Shown here in pieces: positions 34,323 to 43,965 of a stretch of 64,000 bases of DNA. Numbering within the stretch: the stretch's first letter is position 1; each line of letters opens with the position of its first letter. The notes beneath the pieces are model-generated. The model saw only the letters and a program-made list of their open reading frames with translations, was not told the DNA's origin and ran no database searches. A program made the position numbers and the translations under genes. This DNA comes from Mesorhizobium sp. ORS 3324 (GTDB taxonomy: Bacteria; Pseudomonadota; Alphaproteobacteria; Rhizobiales; Rhizobiaceae), in contig LM655191.1 in the NCBI GenBank assembly GCA_000824825.2, forward strand, positions 60,277 to 124,276, written 5' to 3'.

Positions 34323-34341
34323 CTCTGCGCTGTTCCCGGCT

Positions 34342-34812
34342 CTACTCGATGACCACAAGCGGCATGCCGTATTCGACCGGCTGGGCGTCCTCGATCAGGA
34401 TCGCCGTCACCGTTCCGGTGCGCGGCGAGGGGATCTGGTTCATGGTCTTCATCGCTTCGATGATGAGCAGCGTCTGGCCTTCCTTCACCTTCTGGCCGAT
34501 CTCGACGAACGGCTTGGCGTCGGGCGCTGGCGCCAGATAGGCGGTGCCGACCATCGGCGAAGGCACGGCGTTCTTGGAGGAATCTGCAGCGGCCGCGGGC
34601 ATCGCCGCCGCTGCCGGCTGGGCCGGCGCGGCCGTTATCGGTGCAGGGGCGGGAAGCGGAGCGGCGACCGCATGGACGGCCTGCGCCTGGCGCGACACGC
34701 GCACCTTCAGGTCGCCGAGCTCGACCTCGATCTCGGTCAGGTTGGTGTCGTTCAGTATGCCCGCCAGATCGCGGATCAGCTGCTGGTCAACACCGTTCTT
34801 CTTTATCGACAT
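34342..34812 (-). CDS. accB: Acetyl-CoA carboxylase, biotin carboxyl carrier protein
   Basis: 156 residues. The N-terminal domain is followed by an Ala/Pro linker (about 45-85) and the biotinyl domain with the E-A-M-K-T-M-N site at which Lys is biotinylated. ATG 34812 has GAAGG upstream; an in-frame GTG at 34842 overlaps the aroQ stop as GTGA and could serve as a coupled start, adding ten residues. Confidence 0.96.
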   Translation of the reverse strand: MSIKKNGVDQQLIRDLAGILNDTNLTEIEVELGDLKVRVSRQAQAVHAVAAPLPAPAPITAAPAQPAAAAMPAAAADSSKNAVPSPMVGTAYLAPAPDAKPFVEIGQKVKEGQTLLIIEAMKTMNQIPSPRTGTVTAILIEDAQPVEYGMPLVVIE

Positions 34813-34838
34813 ATTCGAGCCTTCTGTTTGTGGGTCGG

Positions 34839-35273
34839 TCACAGGCGTGCCGCCAGCGCTTGCAGCGCGAGCGTGTAGCCCAGCGGCCCGAACCCGCAGA
34901 TCATGCCGACGGCAACCGGCGCGACCATGGAGACGTGGCGGAAGGGTTCCCGCGCGTGGATGTTGGAAAGATGGACTTCAGCGACGGGCAGCGGCGCGAT
35001 GGCGCGGATAGCGTCGTGGATGGCAATCGAGGTGTGGCTGTAGGCGCCCGGATTGATGACGATGCCTGCAGCCTTGTCGCCGGCTTCCTGGATCCAGTCG
35101 ACCAGGTCGCCCTCATGATTGGACTGGCGAAAATCGATATCGAGCCCGAGTGCCGCGCCGGCAGCCTTGCAATCCTCGGCGATCGCGGCAAGCGTCTTGC
35201 CGCCATAGATCCCCGGCTCGCGCTTGCCGAGTGCATTGAGGTTGGGACCGTTGAGGACGAAAATCGTTTTCAA
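34839..35273 (-). CDS. aroQ: Type II 3-dehydroquinate dehydratase
   Basis: 144 residues. Third step of the shikimate pathway. The start [12 protein letters not shown] and the C-terminal [11 protein letters not shown] motif are diagnostic of the type II enzyme, with the catalytic Tyr in G-I-Y-G-G. The start is a TTG at 35273 (AAGG upstream) because no ATG is in frame at the conserved N-terminus. First gene of aroQ-accB-accC. Confidence 0.95.
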   Translation of the reverse strand: MKTIFVLNGPNLNALGKREPGIYGGKTLAAIAEDCKAAGAALGLDIDFRQSNHEGDLVDWIQEAGDKAAGIVINPGAYSHTSIAIHDAIRAIAPLPVAEVHLSNIHAREPFRHVSMVAPVAVGMICGFGPLGYTLALQALAARL

Positions 35274-35375
35274 AATGCCGACCTTGTTTAAACGCCGGCC
35301 CCAAGCCGGCGCGCCGGACCTTATAATGGGCATAGCCGCCCACGAAAAGACCGCAAGTGCGTTCTTTCGCTGTCC

Positions 35376-35401
35376 ACAACAGGCGGAAAACCGCCTGTTG
35401 T
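35376..35401. other. Perfect hairpin between DsbA and aroQ genes
   Basis: ACAACAGGCGG-AAAA-CCGCCTGTTGT, an 11-pair perfect stem with a four-base loop, 16 bases after the DsbA stop. It lacks a T-run on the coding strand, so it may be a weak terminator or RNA-processing site before aroQ. Confidence 0.5.
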
Positions 35402-35416
35402 CGCGCCTCTCAATGC

Positions 35417-36220
35417 CTAGAGCGCGCTCTTGGCCTGCTCGATCTTCTCCGCCAGGACCTGCTGTCCGAGCGCGCCGAAGACCACTTCGTTGCCGACCAC
35501 ATAGGACGGCGTGCCGGTGATCGACAGCCTGGTGGCGAGGTCGTAGGTCCGGGAGAGCGCATCGTTGATGCTTGGATCCTTCATCTTCTCGCGCAGCTTC
35601 GCCTCGTCGGCGCCCAGCGAAAGCGCCACCTTCATGGCGGTCGCTTCGGTGGCGCGGCCCTGGCCGCCGAGCAGCGCGGTGTGGAAGGCGCCGTATTTCT
35701 CCGGCATCATCAGGTGGAAGGCCATCGAGACGATGCTGGCCTTTTGCGAATCCGGGCTGAGGATCGGGAATTCCTTCAGCACGAAGCGGAGGTCCGGATC
35801 GGCCTTGGTCAGCGCCTTCATGTCTTCGATGGCGCGTTTGCAGAAGCCGCAATTGTAGTCGTAGAACTCGACGATGGTGACCTTGCCCTTAGGGTTGCCG
35901 ACGACGCCGTCGAAGGTGGAGTTGAAGATCTCGTCCTTGGCGTTCTTGATGACGCCGAGCGCCGCGAGCCGCTGCTCTTCCTTCTGCTTGGCCTCCAACG
36001 CGTCCTGGACCTCGAGCAGAACCTCGGGGTTCTTCAGGAGATAGTCGCGGATGATGCCTTCGACCTCCTTGCGGTCGATCTTGCTGTCCGCGGAGGCCAC
36101 CTGGATGGCTTGCGTCGTATCGGCCTTCGCGGCCTGCGGGCTTCCTGCCACGAAGCCGAATGCCAGCATGCCGAGCGCTACCGCCACGCCGGCGCTGCCG
36201 AGCAGGATTGCCTTGTTCAT
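35417..36220 (-). CDS. DsbA-family thiol:disulfide oxidoreductase
   Basis: 267 residues. The signal or anchor region (about 1-33) is followed by a helical segment rich in Glu/Lys (about 45-90) and a thioredoxin fold with the C-G-F-C active site in Y-D-Y-N-C-G-F-C-K and a cis-Pro loop T-G-T-P-S-Y. The N-terminal helical extension resembles the oligomerising domain of ScsC/Com1-type proteins. ATG 36220 has AGAAGGAA upstream. Confidence 0.9.
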   Translation of the reverse strand: MNKAILLGSAGVAVALGMLAFGFVAGSPQAAKADTTQAIQVASADSKIDRKEVEGIIRDYLLKNPEVLLEVQDALEAKQKEEQRLAALGVIKNAKDEIFNSTFDGVVGNPKGKVTIVEFYDYNCGFCKRAIEDMKALTKADPDLRFVLKEFPILSPDSQKASIVSMAFHLMMPEKYGAFHTALLGGQGRATEATAMKVALSLGADEAKLREKMKDPSINDALSRTYDLATRLSITGTPSYVVGNEVVFGALGQQVLAEKIEQAKSAL

Positions 36221-36277
36221 GATCAGTTCCTTCTGCCTGTCCCGGTCCAACCTGGTCGCCGCGCACGGCCGGGAGGT

Positions 36278-37687
36278 TCATTTGAGTTTGTTAGATGGCG
36301 TGTAGTTTATGATATCCTGCGCGCGAAGCCAGCCGGGCTCGCCGCGCTTCAACTTCTGTTGAGCGCGCATGGCGAAAATCTTCGCGTCTTTGTAGTCGGC
36401 CGAATAGAAATGGCCCTCCGCCGTCGCAAGATCGGCGGCCGGGATTTCACCCAGTTCGCCGTAGGCTTGCGCCAGATAGCGATAGGCTTCGGCATTTTCC
36501 TTGTCACGCCCGATCCCGTTGTTGAGCTGGGTCACCGCCTTCTTCAGCGAATCCGGCGTGCCGACCGCCATAAGCGCCTGGCCGAGCGAGACCAACAGCA
36601 GGCCGGACCGCGCCGGGTCGAGGCTCACGGCCTTGGCATAGGCATCCGCGGCATCCTTGGGCTTGTTGATCTTCATCAGGATGTCGCCGCGCAATTCCTG
36701 GAAATACGGGTTCTTCGGCTGTTCCTTGATCAGCGCCGCCGTCTTGGCGAGCGCGGCGGCCGGATTGCCGTAGAGATAGGTCTGCTGCGCGTCGCCGTAG
36801 CGTGAGGCGAGACTGGTCGGGTTCTTGCGCATAAGCCGCGACACGGCCGCCTGGCCCTGCATATAGGCGGCGATCTTGATGCGCATCATGTCGTGCCGCT
36901 GCTGCAGTGCTGGCGGGTCGATATTGTTGACGTACGGGCTTGCTTTGACCAGCACCTCGAGATTGGCGATGCGCTCCTGCGGCATCGGATGGCTGATCCG
37001 GTAGGGATCGAGCTGCGTGCCCGACAATGACAGCGCGCTTTGGAAGCGGCCGAAGGTCTTCAGCATGCCCATGCCGGACTGGCCGGTGGCGTTGAGATAG
37101 GTGATCGCCGAACGGTCGGCAGTGATTTCCTCGCCGCGCTGATAGGCAAGGATGCTGCGCTGCGCCATCTCGCCGCCGCCGGCGGCCACACCCACGCCGG
37201 CGCCGGCAAGGCCGCGGCTGTTGGTCGTGGCACCCGCAACCATCGCGCCGGCGCCGAGCAGCGTGGCGATGATGGCCATGGTCTTGGCGCGGTCGAGCTG
37301 GTCGCGCAGCTTCTGCTGGTGGCCGCCGGCGATGTGGCCGGCTTCGTGGGCGATGACGCCGATGATCTCGTTCGGCGTCTCGGCCGTCACCAGCGCGCCG
37401 GTGTTGATGAACAGGCGCCGGCCGGTGACGAAGGCGTTGAAGCTCTGATCGTTGACGAGAACGATGTCGATGCCGTCATTGGCGAGCCCGGCCGCCTTGA
37501 AGATCGGCCGCGCATAGTCGCGCACCAGCGCCTCGATCTCGGCGTCGCGCACCACCGGCACGTTCTGAGCAAAGGCGTTCGCCGAAGTCGATACCGCGAC
37601 TGCGGCAGCAAGCAGGAGTGTCGCGAATCCGCGCGCGGTTCGCCCTATTTTCGATCTGGCCAGCATAGGTCGGGGTCGGCTCAACAT
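36278..37687 (-). CDS. M48-family metalloprotease with TPR domain (BepA-like)
   Basis: About 469 residues. Signal peptide (hydrophobic residues about 20-38, cleavage after A-F-A), then an M48 catalytic domain with H-E-A-G-H (zinc) and the third ligand Glu in E-E-I-T-A-D, then several TPR repeats from about 280 to the end. BepA-type proteins degrade or mature outer-membrane assembly intermediates such as LptD. It precedes the DsbA-like gene on the same strand, consistent with a joint role in periplasmic folding. Start chosen at ATG 37687; ATG 37666 is possible. Confidence 0.9.
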   Translation of the reverse strand: MLSRPRPMLARSKIGRTARGFATLLLAAAVAVSTSANAFAQNVPVVRDAEIEALVRDYARPIFKAAGLANDGIDIVLVNDQSFNAFVTGRRLFINTGALVTAETPNEIIGVIAHEAGHIAGGHQQKLRDQLDRAKTMAIIATLLGAGAMVAGATTNSRGLAGAGVGVAAGGGEMAQRSILAYQRGEEITADRSAITYLNATGQSGMGMLKTFGRFQSALSLSGTQLDPYRISHPMPQERIANLEVLVKASPYVNNIDPPALQQRHDMMRIKIAAYMQGQAAVSRLMRKNPTSLASRYGDAQQTYLYGNPAAALAKTAALIKEQPKNPYFQELRGDILMKINKPKDAADAYAKAVSLDPARSGLLLVSLGQALMAVGTPDSLKKAVTQLNNGIGRDKENAEAYRYLAQAYGELGEIPAADLATAEGHFYSADYKDAKIFAMRAQQKLKRGEPGWLRAQDIINYTPSNKLK

Positions 37688-37805
37688 GATTGGTCCACTG
37701 AGTAGACGAGCGGGCGAAGGATGAAAAGTCGGCGCCGACAACTTCCTGCGCGCTTGTGATCCCCACATCAATCGGGCATTTGTGCGGCCAAGCCGACGAA
37801 CTATG

Positions 37806-37848
37806 GCAATTCCGCAAAAGCAGCCCGGCGGTTTCCGCCCGGAATTGC
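37806..37848. repeat. RPE1 palindromic repeat, diverged copy
   Basis: 43-base palindrome with GCAATTCC / GGAATTGC ends and a more GC-rich centre than the other copies. It lies between the divergent M48 protease and aminotransferase genes. Confidence 0.75.
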
Positions 37849-37882
37849 TCCAATAAATAGGGCAGACTGGACGAGAGGTTAG

Positions 37883-39031
37883 ATGGTCGTTTCGCTTTCA
37901 CGCCGCGGCGAGGTCGAGCCGTTTCATGCCATGGATATTCTGGCCGAGGCCAACCGGCTGAAGGCCACCGGGGTTCCCGTGGTGTCGATGGCGGTCGGCC
38001 AGCCGTCGGACCCGGCGCCGGCCGGCGTCCGGGAAGCCGCCGCTCGCGCCCTCAAGCACGGTCGTATCGGCTACACCGACGCTCTCGGCCTGGCTGATCT
38101 GCGCAAGGCAATCGCCGACCACTATGGCGAGCATTACGGGATCGATGTCGCGCCGGCCCGCATCGCCGTGACCACGGGCTCGTCCGCGGCCTTCAACCTC
38201 GCTTTCCTGGCGATGTTCGACCCGGGCGACCGTGTTGCCATCGCCGCGCCCGGCTATCCGGCCTATCGCAACATCATGGCCGCGCTCGGCATCAAGATCG
38301 TCGAGATCGAGCTTGGCTCGGACGCCTATCTGCATGCCGATCACCTGAAAGCCGCGCATCGCGACAAGCCGCTGAAGGGCGTGCTGTTCGCCAGCCCCGC
38401 CAATCCGACCGGCGCAGTCATCGCGGCAGAGGAGCTTTCCGCGCTGGTGAAGACGGCGGAGGAGCTCGGCATCGCTGTCATCTCCGACGAAATCTACCAT
38501 CGGCTGGCCTACGCCGCGCCGGATGTCAGCGCCTTGTCCTATGGCTCCGGTGTGACGGTGATCAACTCCTTCTCGAAATACTACTGCATGACCGGCTGGC
38601 GCATCGGCTGGATGGTTCTGCCGGAGGAGCTGGTGCGGCCGGTCGAGCGCATCGCGCAGAGCCTCTACATCTCGCCGCCGGAACTGTCGCAAATCGCGGC
38701 GATCGAGGCTTTCAAGGCGACCGAGGAGCTGGAGAAGGTGAAAGCGCGCTATGCCTGGAACCGCGACCTCCTGATGAAGCGCCTGCCTGAACTCGGCTTC
38801 GCGCTCGCTGCGCCCATGGACGGCGCCTTCTACGCCTTCTGCGATGTCACCCGGCACACCAACGACAGCATGGCCCTCGCGCGCAAGATGCTGGCCGAAG
38901 CGCATGTGGCGGCCACACCCGGCCGCGACTTCGACCCGCTTCAGGGCCACCGCACCATGCGCTTTTCTTATGCCGGCAGCCACGACGACATGGTCGAGGC
39001 GCTGGCGCGCATCGAACGCTGGCTGAAATAG
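37883..39031 (+). CDS. Class I/II pyridoxal-phosphate aminotransferase
   Basis: 382 residues. PLP lysine in [15 protein letters not shown] (about residue 230), A-N-P-T-G-A-V (about 172-178) and S-D-E-I-Y-H for the cofactor. The sequence is of the aspartate/aromatic aminotransferase superfamily; donor and acceptor cannot be assigned. ATG 37883 has GAGAGG upstream. It precedes the glutaminase gene by four bases and is likely co-transcribed with it, suggesting amino-nitrogen handling. Confidence 0.9.
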   Translation: MVVSLSRRGEVEPFHAMDILAEANRLKATGVPVVSMAVGQPSDPAPAGVREAAARALKHGRIGYTDALGLADLRKAIADHYGEHYGIDVAPARIAVTTGSSAAFNLAFLAMFDPGDRVAIAAPGYPAYRNIMAALGIKIVEIELGSDAYLHADHLKAAHRDKPLKGVLFASPANPTGAVIAAEELSALVKTAEELGIAVISDEIYHRLAYAAPDVSALSYGSGVTVINSFSKYYCMTGWRIGWMVLPEELVRPVERIAQSLYISPPELSQIAAIEAFKATEELEKVKARYAWNRDLLMKRLPELGFALAAPMDGAFYAFCDVTRHTNDSMALARKMLAEAHVAATPGRDFDPLQGHRTMRFSYAGSHDDMVEALARIERWLK

Positions 39032-39035
39032 CTCC

Positions 39036-39983
39036 ATGCCGGAACTCGAACAGGCGCTGGCGGAAGTGGCCGCCGAAATGGCGGAGCGCAGCGATCGCGG
39101 CGACGTCGCCACCTATATCCCGCAGCTCGGCAAGGTCGATCCGAAGAAATTCGGCATTGCCGCCGTGACCAATGACGGCCGGGTGATCCTGGCCGGTGAC
39201 GCCGAAGAACCCTTCTCGATCCAGAGCGTCTCGAAAGTGTTTACCTTGACGCTGGCGCTCGGCAAGGTCGGCGACGCGCTATGGCAGCGTGTCGGCCGCG
39301 AGCCGTCCGGCAATCCGTTCAATTCGATCGTCCAGCTGGAGCACGAGAACGGCATTCCGCGCAATCCGTTCATCAATGCCGGCGCCATCGTCGTCTCTGA
39401 CGTCCTGCTTGCCGGCCATCAGCCGCGCGAGGCGATCGGCGAGATCCTGCGCTTCGTCCAGTTCCTTGCCGACGACGACACGATCGTCATCGACCGCGAG
39501 GTCGCGGCGTCCGAACGCGCCACCGGCTATCGCAACTTCGCTTTGGCCAATTACATGAAATCCTTTGGCAACCTCCATCACGAGCCGGAGCTGGCGCTGG
39601 GCGTCTACTTCCACCATTGCGCTATCGCCATGAGCTGCCGGCAGCTCGCCATGGCCGGCCGCTTCCTCGCCAATGGCGGCAGGATTCCGGCGACTGGGCA
39701 TTCGGTCGTGTCGACCGAGCGGGCGCGCCGCATCGGCGCGCTGATGCTGACCTGCGGCCATTATGACGGCTCCGGCGACTTCGCCTTCCGCGTCGGCATT
39801 CCGGGAAAAAGCGGCGTCGGCGGCGGCATTTTGGGGATCGTGCCGGGAGTGGCCTCGCTGGCGGTCTGGTCGCCGGGCCTCAACGAGAACGGCAATTCCA
39901 AGCTCGGCTCCATCGCGCTGGAAAAACTGGCCCGGATGATGGGCTGGTCGATCTTCTCTCCCGACGCAGGAAGACGGCAATGA
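39036..39983 (+). CDS. glsA: Glutaminase
   Basis: 315 residues. Hydrolyses glutamine to glutamate and ammonia. The beta-lactamase-like fold carries the catalytic S-V-S-K (about 65-68), [10 protein letters not shown], and Y-F-H-H-C-A. The gene starts five bases after the aminotransferase and overlaps the next small gene by four bases (ATGA). Confidence 0.95.
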   Translation: MPELEQALAEVAAEMAERSDRGDVATYIPQLGKVDPKKFGIAAVTNDGRVILAGDAEEPFSIQSVSKVFTLTLALGKVGDALWQRVGREPSGNPFNSIVQLEHENGIPRNPFINAGAIVVSDVLLAGHQPREAIGEILRFVQFLADDDTIVIDREVAASERATGYRNFALANYMKSFGNLHHEPELALGVYFHHCAIAMSCRQLAMAGRFLANGGRIPATGHSVVSTERARRIGALMLTCGHYDGSGDFAFRVGIPGKSGVGGGILGIVPGVASLAVWSPGLNENGNSKLGSIALEKLARMMGWSIFSPDAGRRQ

Positions 39984-40207
39984 TCAGGAAAGCCATTGCG
40001 TGGACCGTTTTTATTATCGGAGCGGCTATAGCAATAATTTATGGATTCGCGGGACTCGTCGCCTGGGCGGACGCTCAGCACGTATGCCCATTTGGCAATC
40101 AATGCAGTGATGCCCGCACCACGATCTGGTTCGGCGCAATTGTCGTCATAGCCAGCTCTGTTGTTTGCGCCGTCGCCCTGCGAGCAATTTTGCGCTCGCG
40201 CCGATAG
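39980..40207 (+). CDS. Small two-helix membrane protein, unknown function
   Basis: 75 residues with two hydrophobic helices (about 6-27 and 49-70) separated by a loop with two cysteines (V-C-P-F-G-N-Q-C), which could form a disulfide if periplasmic. It is translationally coupled to glsA (ATGA overlap). Its base composition is clearly less GC-rich than its neighbours. No family recognised. Confidence 0.55.
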   Translation: MIRKAIAWTVFIIGAAIAIIYGFAGLVAWADAQHVCPFGNQCSDARTTIWFGAIVVIASSVVCAVALRAILRSRR

Positions 40208-40283
40208 ATCAACTTCAGGGAGGCCGAACTCCCAAGGACGCCTCAGGCCGGAAGCTTACCTCATTCGTCATTGCGGCACTGGC

Positions 40284-40318
40284 AAAAATCCCACGCCGTC
40301 TTTCGAGCGGCGTGGGAT
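40284..40318 (-). terminator. Rho-independent terminator of rne
   Basis: On the minus strand CCCACGCCG, nine-base loop, CGGCGTGGG, then ATTTTTGCC: a perfect nine-pair stem with a T-run, about 40 bases after the rne stop. Confidence 0.88.
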
Positions 40319-40355
40319 TCAATATTCAGGCAATCAGTTCCTCCGGCTGAAAATC

Positions 40356-43328
40356 TTAGAAGAAACCCTTTCTCTGCCACCAGCCGGCGCGCTTCGGCTT
40401 GTCTTCGGCCTTGGCCTCCTCGGTGACGTTGGACGAAACGACCGGGACGACTGGCGCGTCGATCGATTGCGGCTTGCGCCGCGTCGGATGGGAATTGACG
40501 GGCGCCTCGGCTTCGGCGGTTTCGGAAGGCTCGGCTGGCGATCCCGGTTCTGCGGCCGCAGGCTCAGCCGCGGGCTCTGCGACCGGCTCGGGCGCAGTCT
40601 CGGAGACTGTTGCCTCGACGGCTTTCTTTGCTCGCGATGCGCGGCGCGGCTTCTTCGGCTTCTCCGTGTCTGGAGCATCGTCATTGGCGGGCGCCGGAGC
40701 GGCCTGCCCTTCGGCTGCAGCAACCGGCGGCGCGCCTTCGGGAGCTTCGACTTCCGCTGCAGCGCTTTCGCTGTCATCGGTCGGCTCGCCGGCGAGGGCA
40801 TCGGCAGCGCTTTCGCCTTCCTCGCGGTGATTACGCTTGCCGCCGCGCTTGCCGCGACGCCGCTTCTTGCCGTGACCTTCTTCAGGTGCCGCCGCGGCAG
40901 TCTCGCCTTCGGCGGTCGCCTCCTGGGCAGCCTCGGCCGTTCCTTGCTCGGCAGCGGCGACCCCGGCTTCCGCCGGTGCCGGCTGGGCGACGGCATCGCC
41001 ACGCGCCGGATGCTCGCGGTCGCGATCCTTGCCGCCGCGCCGACGCCGGCGCTTGCGGCGCTTGCGACCGCCTTCGCCGTCTTCGGACCGTTGCTGGTGC
41101 TGCTGTCCCTGCTGCGGACGCGGCTGCTCGGCCTGCACCGAAACCTCGTCTTCCTCCTCGACGGCGATCTCGTCCTCGGGCTCTTCCGGCTCGGCATAGG
41201 TCGGCAGGCCGCGCACCTCGACAAAGCCTTCCGGCTTCTCGGCCACGGCCCCGCGGAAGATCGCATAGTGCTGCGCGCCGAGGGTCTCGTCTGCCTCGAG
41301 CGTGATCGTCAGCCCGAAACGCGCCTCGAGCTCGACTAGGTTGGCGCGCTTGTGGTTGAGCACATAGAGCGCGGTCGCCGCCGGCGTGCGCACGGTGATG
41401 TGGCTGCGCGAATCCTTGAGCAGGAATTCCTCGATCGCCCGCACCACCATCAGCGCCACCGAAGAGTCGGACCGCACATGGCCGGTGCCGCCGCAATGCG
41501 GGCAGGGCTTCATCGTCGATTCCAGCACGCTGGCGCGGATGCGCTGGCGCGACATCTCCATCAGGCCGAAATGCGAGATGCGGCCGACCTGGATGCGGGC
41601 GCGATCGTTCTTGAGGTGATCCTTCAGGCGCTTCTCGACGGCGCGGTTGTTGCGGTTCTCCTCCATGTCGATGAAGTCGATGACGATCAGACCGGCAAGG
41701 TCGCGCAGCCTGAGTTGCCGCGCGACTTCCTCGGCAGCCTCCAGATTGGTGTGGAGCGCGGTGTCCTCGATCGAATGCTCCTTGGTGGAGCGGCCGGAGT
41801 TGACGTCGATCGAGACCAGCGCCTCGGTCTGGTTGATGATGATGTAGCCGCCGCTCTTCAGCGTCACCTGCGGCTGCAACATGCGGTCGAGCTGCGCCTC
41901 GATGCCGTTGCGCACGAAGATCGGGGTGGTGTCGCGATAGGGCTGAACCACCTTGGCGTGGCTCGGCATCAGCATGCGCATGAAATCCTTGGCCTCGCGA
42001 TAGCCGTCCTCGCCGGAGACCAGGATCTCGTCGATATCCTTGTTGTAGAGGTCGCGCACCGAGCGCTTGATCAGGCTGCCTTCCTCATAGACCAGGGCAG
42101 GGGCCGTCGACTGCAGTGTCAGATTGCGGACGTTCTCCCAAAGCCGCATCAGATATTCGTAATCGCGCTTGATCTCCGCCTTGGTGCGGCTTTCGCCGGC
42201 GGTGCGCAGGATGACGCCCATCCCCTGCGGCACGTCGAGATCGGCCACGACCTCCTTCAGCCGCTTGCGGTCCTGTGCATTGGTGATCTTGCGCGAGATG
42301 CCGCCGCCACGCGCGGTGTTCGGCATCAGCACCGAATAGCGGCCGGCGAGCGACAGGTAGGTGGTCAGCGCCGCGCCCTTGTTGCCGCGCTCTTCCTTGA
42401 CCACCTGGACCAGCAGGATCTGGCGGCGCTTGATGACCTCCTGGATCTTGTACTGGCGGCGGACCGGCTTGCGGCGGTTGCGGACTTCCTCCAGCGCATC
42501 CTCGGCGCCCACCGATTCGATCTCGTGCTCGTCCGAATGCGCGGACTGCACCTCTTCCAGCATGCCGCGATCATTGTCGCTGGGGGCCGCGTCGCTATTC
42601 TGCTCCGCCTGATCGGCCTGCGGCACCGCTTCGGAAATCACATCCGCTTCGATGCTGGCGGCCATCGAAGTCGGGCCGCCTTCGGCGGGCGGGTGATCCT
42701 CGGTCTCGGCGGCATCGTGTTCGACATCGCTGCCGGCTTCGAGAACCTTGGTTTCCGGTTCGCCGGCAGTCTCGGCTGAGGCTTCGACGGTCTCGGAGAC
42801 CGCTTCGGCTGCCTCCGTCGGAGCATCGGCGGCATTGCCGGGCTCATTGCCGGCGTCGCCCGACGCCGCGATGTCCTCGGCGCCTTCGCCATTGTCCTCG
42901 GAACCGGCGGCATCAGTGCCGCGCTTCTGCTCGCCGCGGTCGCGAGTCCTTCCGCCGCGCCGGCGGCTGCGACGGCTGCCGCGATCGCGCGCCTGCTGCT
43001 CTTCGCCGGCCTCGGCCTCCTCGTCGTCTTCGTCCTCGGCCTCCTGCGCCTCGGCGCGCAGCAGGGCCTGACGATCGGCGACCGGGATCTGGTAGTAGTC
43101 AGGGTGAATTTCACTGAAGGCGAGAAAACCGTGACGGTTGCCGCCATATTCGACAAAGGCTGCCTGAAGCGAAGGTTCGACGCGGGTTACGCGGGCGAGG
43201 TAGATGTTTCCTTTGAGCTGCTTCTTGTCTTGGGATTCAAAGTCGAATTCTTCGATGCGGTTACCGCGAACGACAACAACGCGTGTTTCCTCCGGGTGGG
43301 AGGCGTCTATCAGCATCTTGTTGGGCAT
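40356..43328 (-). CDS. rne: Ribonuclease E/G
   Basis: 990 residues. The main endoribonuclease of the RNA degradosome. The S1 RNA-binding domain (1-90 and 290-340) is split by a disordered acidic and Arg-rich insertion of about 195 residues (92-285). The DNase I-like catalytic core has Asp508 (V-S-I-D-V-N-S-G) and Asp551 (I-V-I-D-F-I-D), and the Zn-link C-P-H-C lies at 609-612. From about 720 the tail is disordered with Arg/Lys and Ala/Glu/Pro tracts, the scaffold for partners, ending R-A-G-W-W-Q-R-K-G-F-F. GGGAGGAAA precedes the ATG. The leader is long. Confidence 0.97.
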   Translation of the reverse strand: MPNKMLIDASHPEETRVVVVRGNRIEEFDFESQDKKQLKGNIYLARVTRVEPSLQAAFVEYGGNRHGFLAFSEIHPDYYQIPVADRQALLRAEAQEAEDEDDEEAEAGEEQQARDRGSRRSRRRGGRTRDRGEQKRGTDAAGSEDNGEGAEDIAASGDAGNEPGNAADAPTEAAEAVSETVEASAETAGEPETKVLEAGSDVEHDAAETEDHPPAEGGPTSMAASIEADVISEAVPQADQAEQNSDAAPSDNDRGMLEEVQSAHSDEHEIESVGAEDALEEVRNRRKPVRRQYKIQEVIKRRQILLVQVVKEERGNKGAALTTYLSLAGRYSVLMPNTARGGGISRKITNAQDRKRLKEVVADLDVPQGMGVILRTAGESRTKAEIKRDYEYLMRLWENVRNLTLQSTAPALVYEEGSLIKRSVRDLYNKDIDEILVSGEDGYREAKDFMRMLMPSHAKVVQPYRDTTPIFVRNGIEAQLDRMLQPQVTLKSGGYIIINQTEALVSIDVNSGRSTKEHSIEDTALHTNLEAAEEVARQLRLRDLAGLIVIDFIDMEENRNNRAVEKRLKDHLKNDRARIQVGRISHFGLMEMSRQRIRASVLESTMKPCPHCGGTGHVRSDSSVALMVVRAIEEFLLKDSRSHITVRTPAATALYVLNHKRANLVELEARFGLTITLEADETLGAQHYAIFRGAVAEKPEGFVEVRGLPTYAEPEEPEDEIAVEEEDEVSVQAEQPRPQQGQQHQQRSEDGEGGRKRRKRRRRRGGKDRDREHPARGDAVAQPAPAEAGVAAAEQGTAEAAQEATAEGETAAAAPEEGHGKKRRRGKRGGKRNHREEGESAADALAGEPTDDSESAAAEVEAPEGAPPVAAAEGQAAPAPANDDAPDTEKPKKPRRASRAKKAVEATVSETAPEPVAEPAAEPAAAEPGSPAEPSETAEAEAPVNSHPTRRKPQSIDAPVVPVVSSNVTEEAKAEDKPKRAGWWQRKGFF

Positions 43329-43965
43329 TATTTCGTTTCCTCCCGGCAGCCATCAGCCGCAGCTGGCGAGGCAGACCCCGCCGCCGTGTGCTTGTATTTG
43401 TGTGGATGCCGGATAAATGATTGTCCGCCGGCCGCTGCTTCAACGCGATGGCGGTGCCGCCCGCAGCCACAATGGCGCGGTTCGATGCGGACCTTTCCAT
43501 GATTGCGCTTGAAGCCATCGGCACCCAGCAGAACCTTTTGAACCAAAGCCCGGACTGAGCCGGACCAGCTTGTTTGCTCACATCGAGCCGGCGCGGGACA
43601 TCCCGGCCGTTTTCTCACGCAAGCGATTCCCCCGCCACGGGAGCGCGCCTGCGAAAATCGTCGCGATCACCTGAAACCCGGAAGCGCCTTCATATCTTAG
43701 CCCGGCGGGAAACCGCAGAGGCGGGCGGTTCCAGGATTGCAGTGATCCAATGTCGCTTTTATGATTTGACGGGGTGGAAGGCAACCCCGATTTCGGATGC
43801 CGGCAAAAAGCGCTTCCGTGGGGGAAGGTCGCGCTCCACCCGTTGCATGAAAAGGCTTGGTTAACCTTCTCTGGATACCAATCGTTAATCGAGTTGGCTG
43901 CCAGACAGGCCCTTCTACGAAACGACCCGGCGCAAGGCGCCAAACCGGGAGCGACTGGGACAGAG
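43329..43965. other. Long divergent gap: rne leader and amidase upstream region
   Basis: About 640 bases without a recognised gene. On the minus strand it should hold the rne promoter and a long untranslated leader. Two segments in it, 43446-43458 and 43514-43525, are complementary in an A-B-A'-B' order (see findings). The part right of about 43700 is AT-richer and probably holds the amidase promoter. Small frames here have no coding character. Confidence 0.5.

Noticed and set aside
41352..42779. A 475-codon plus-strand frame inside rne
   Set aside because: Shadow of the RNase E codons on the other strand, with no ribosome site or recognisable domain.
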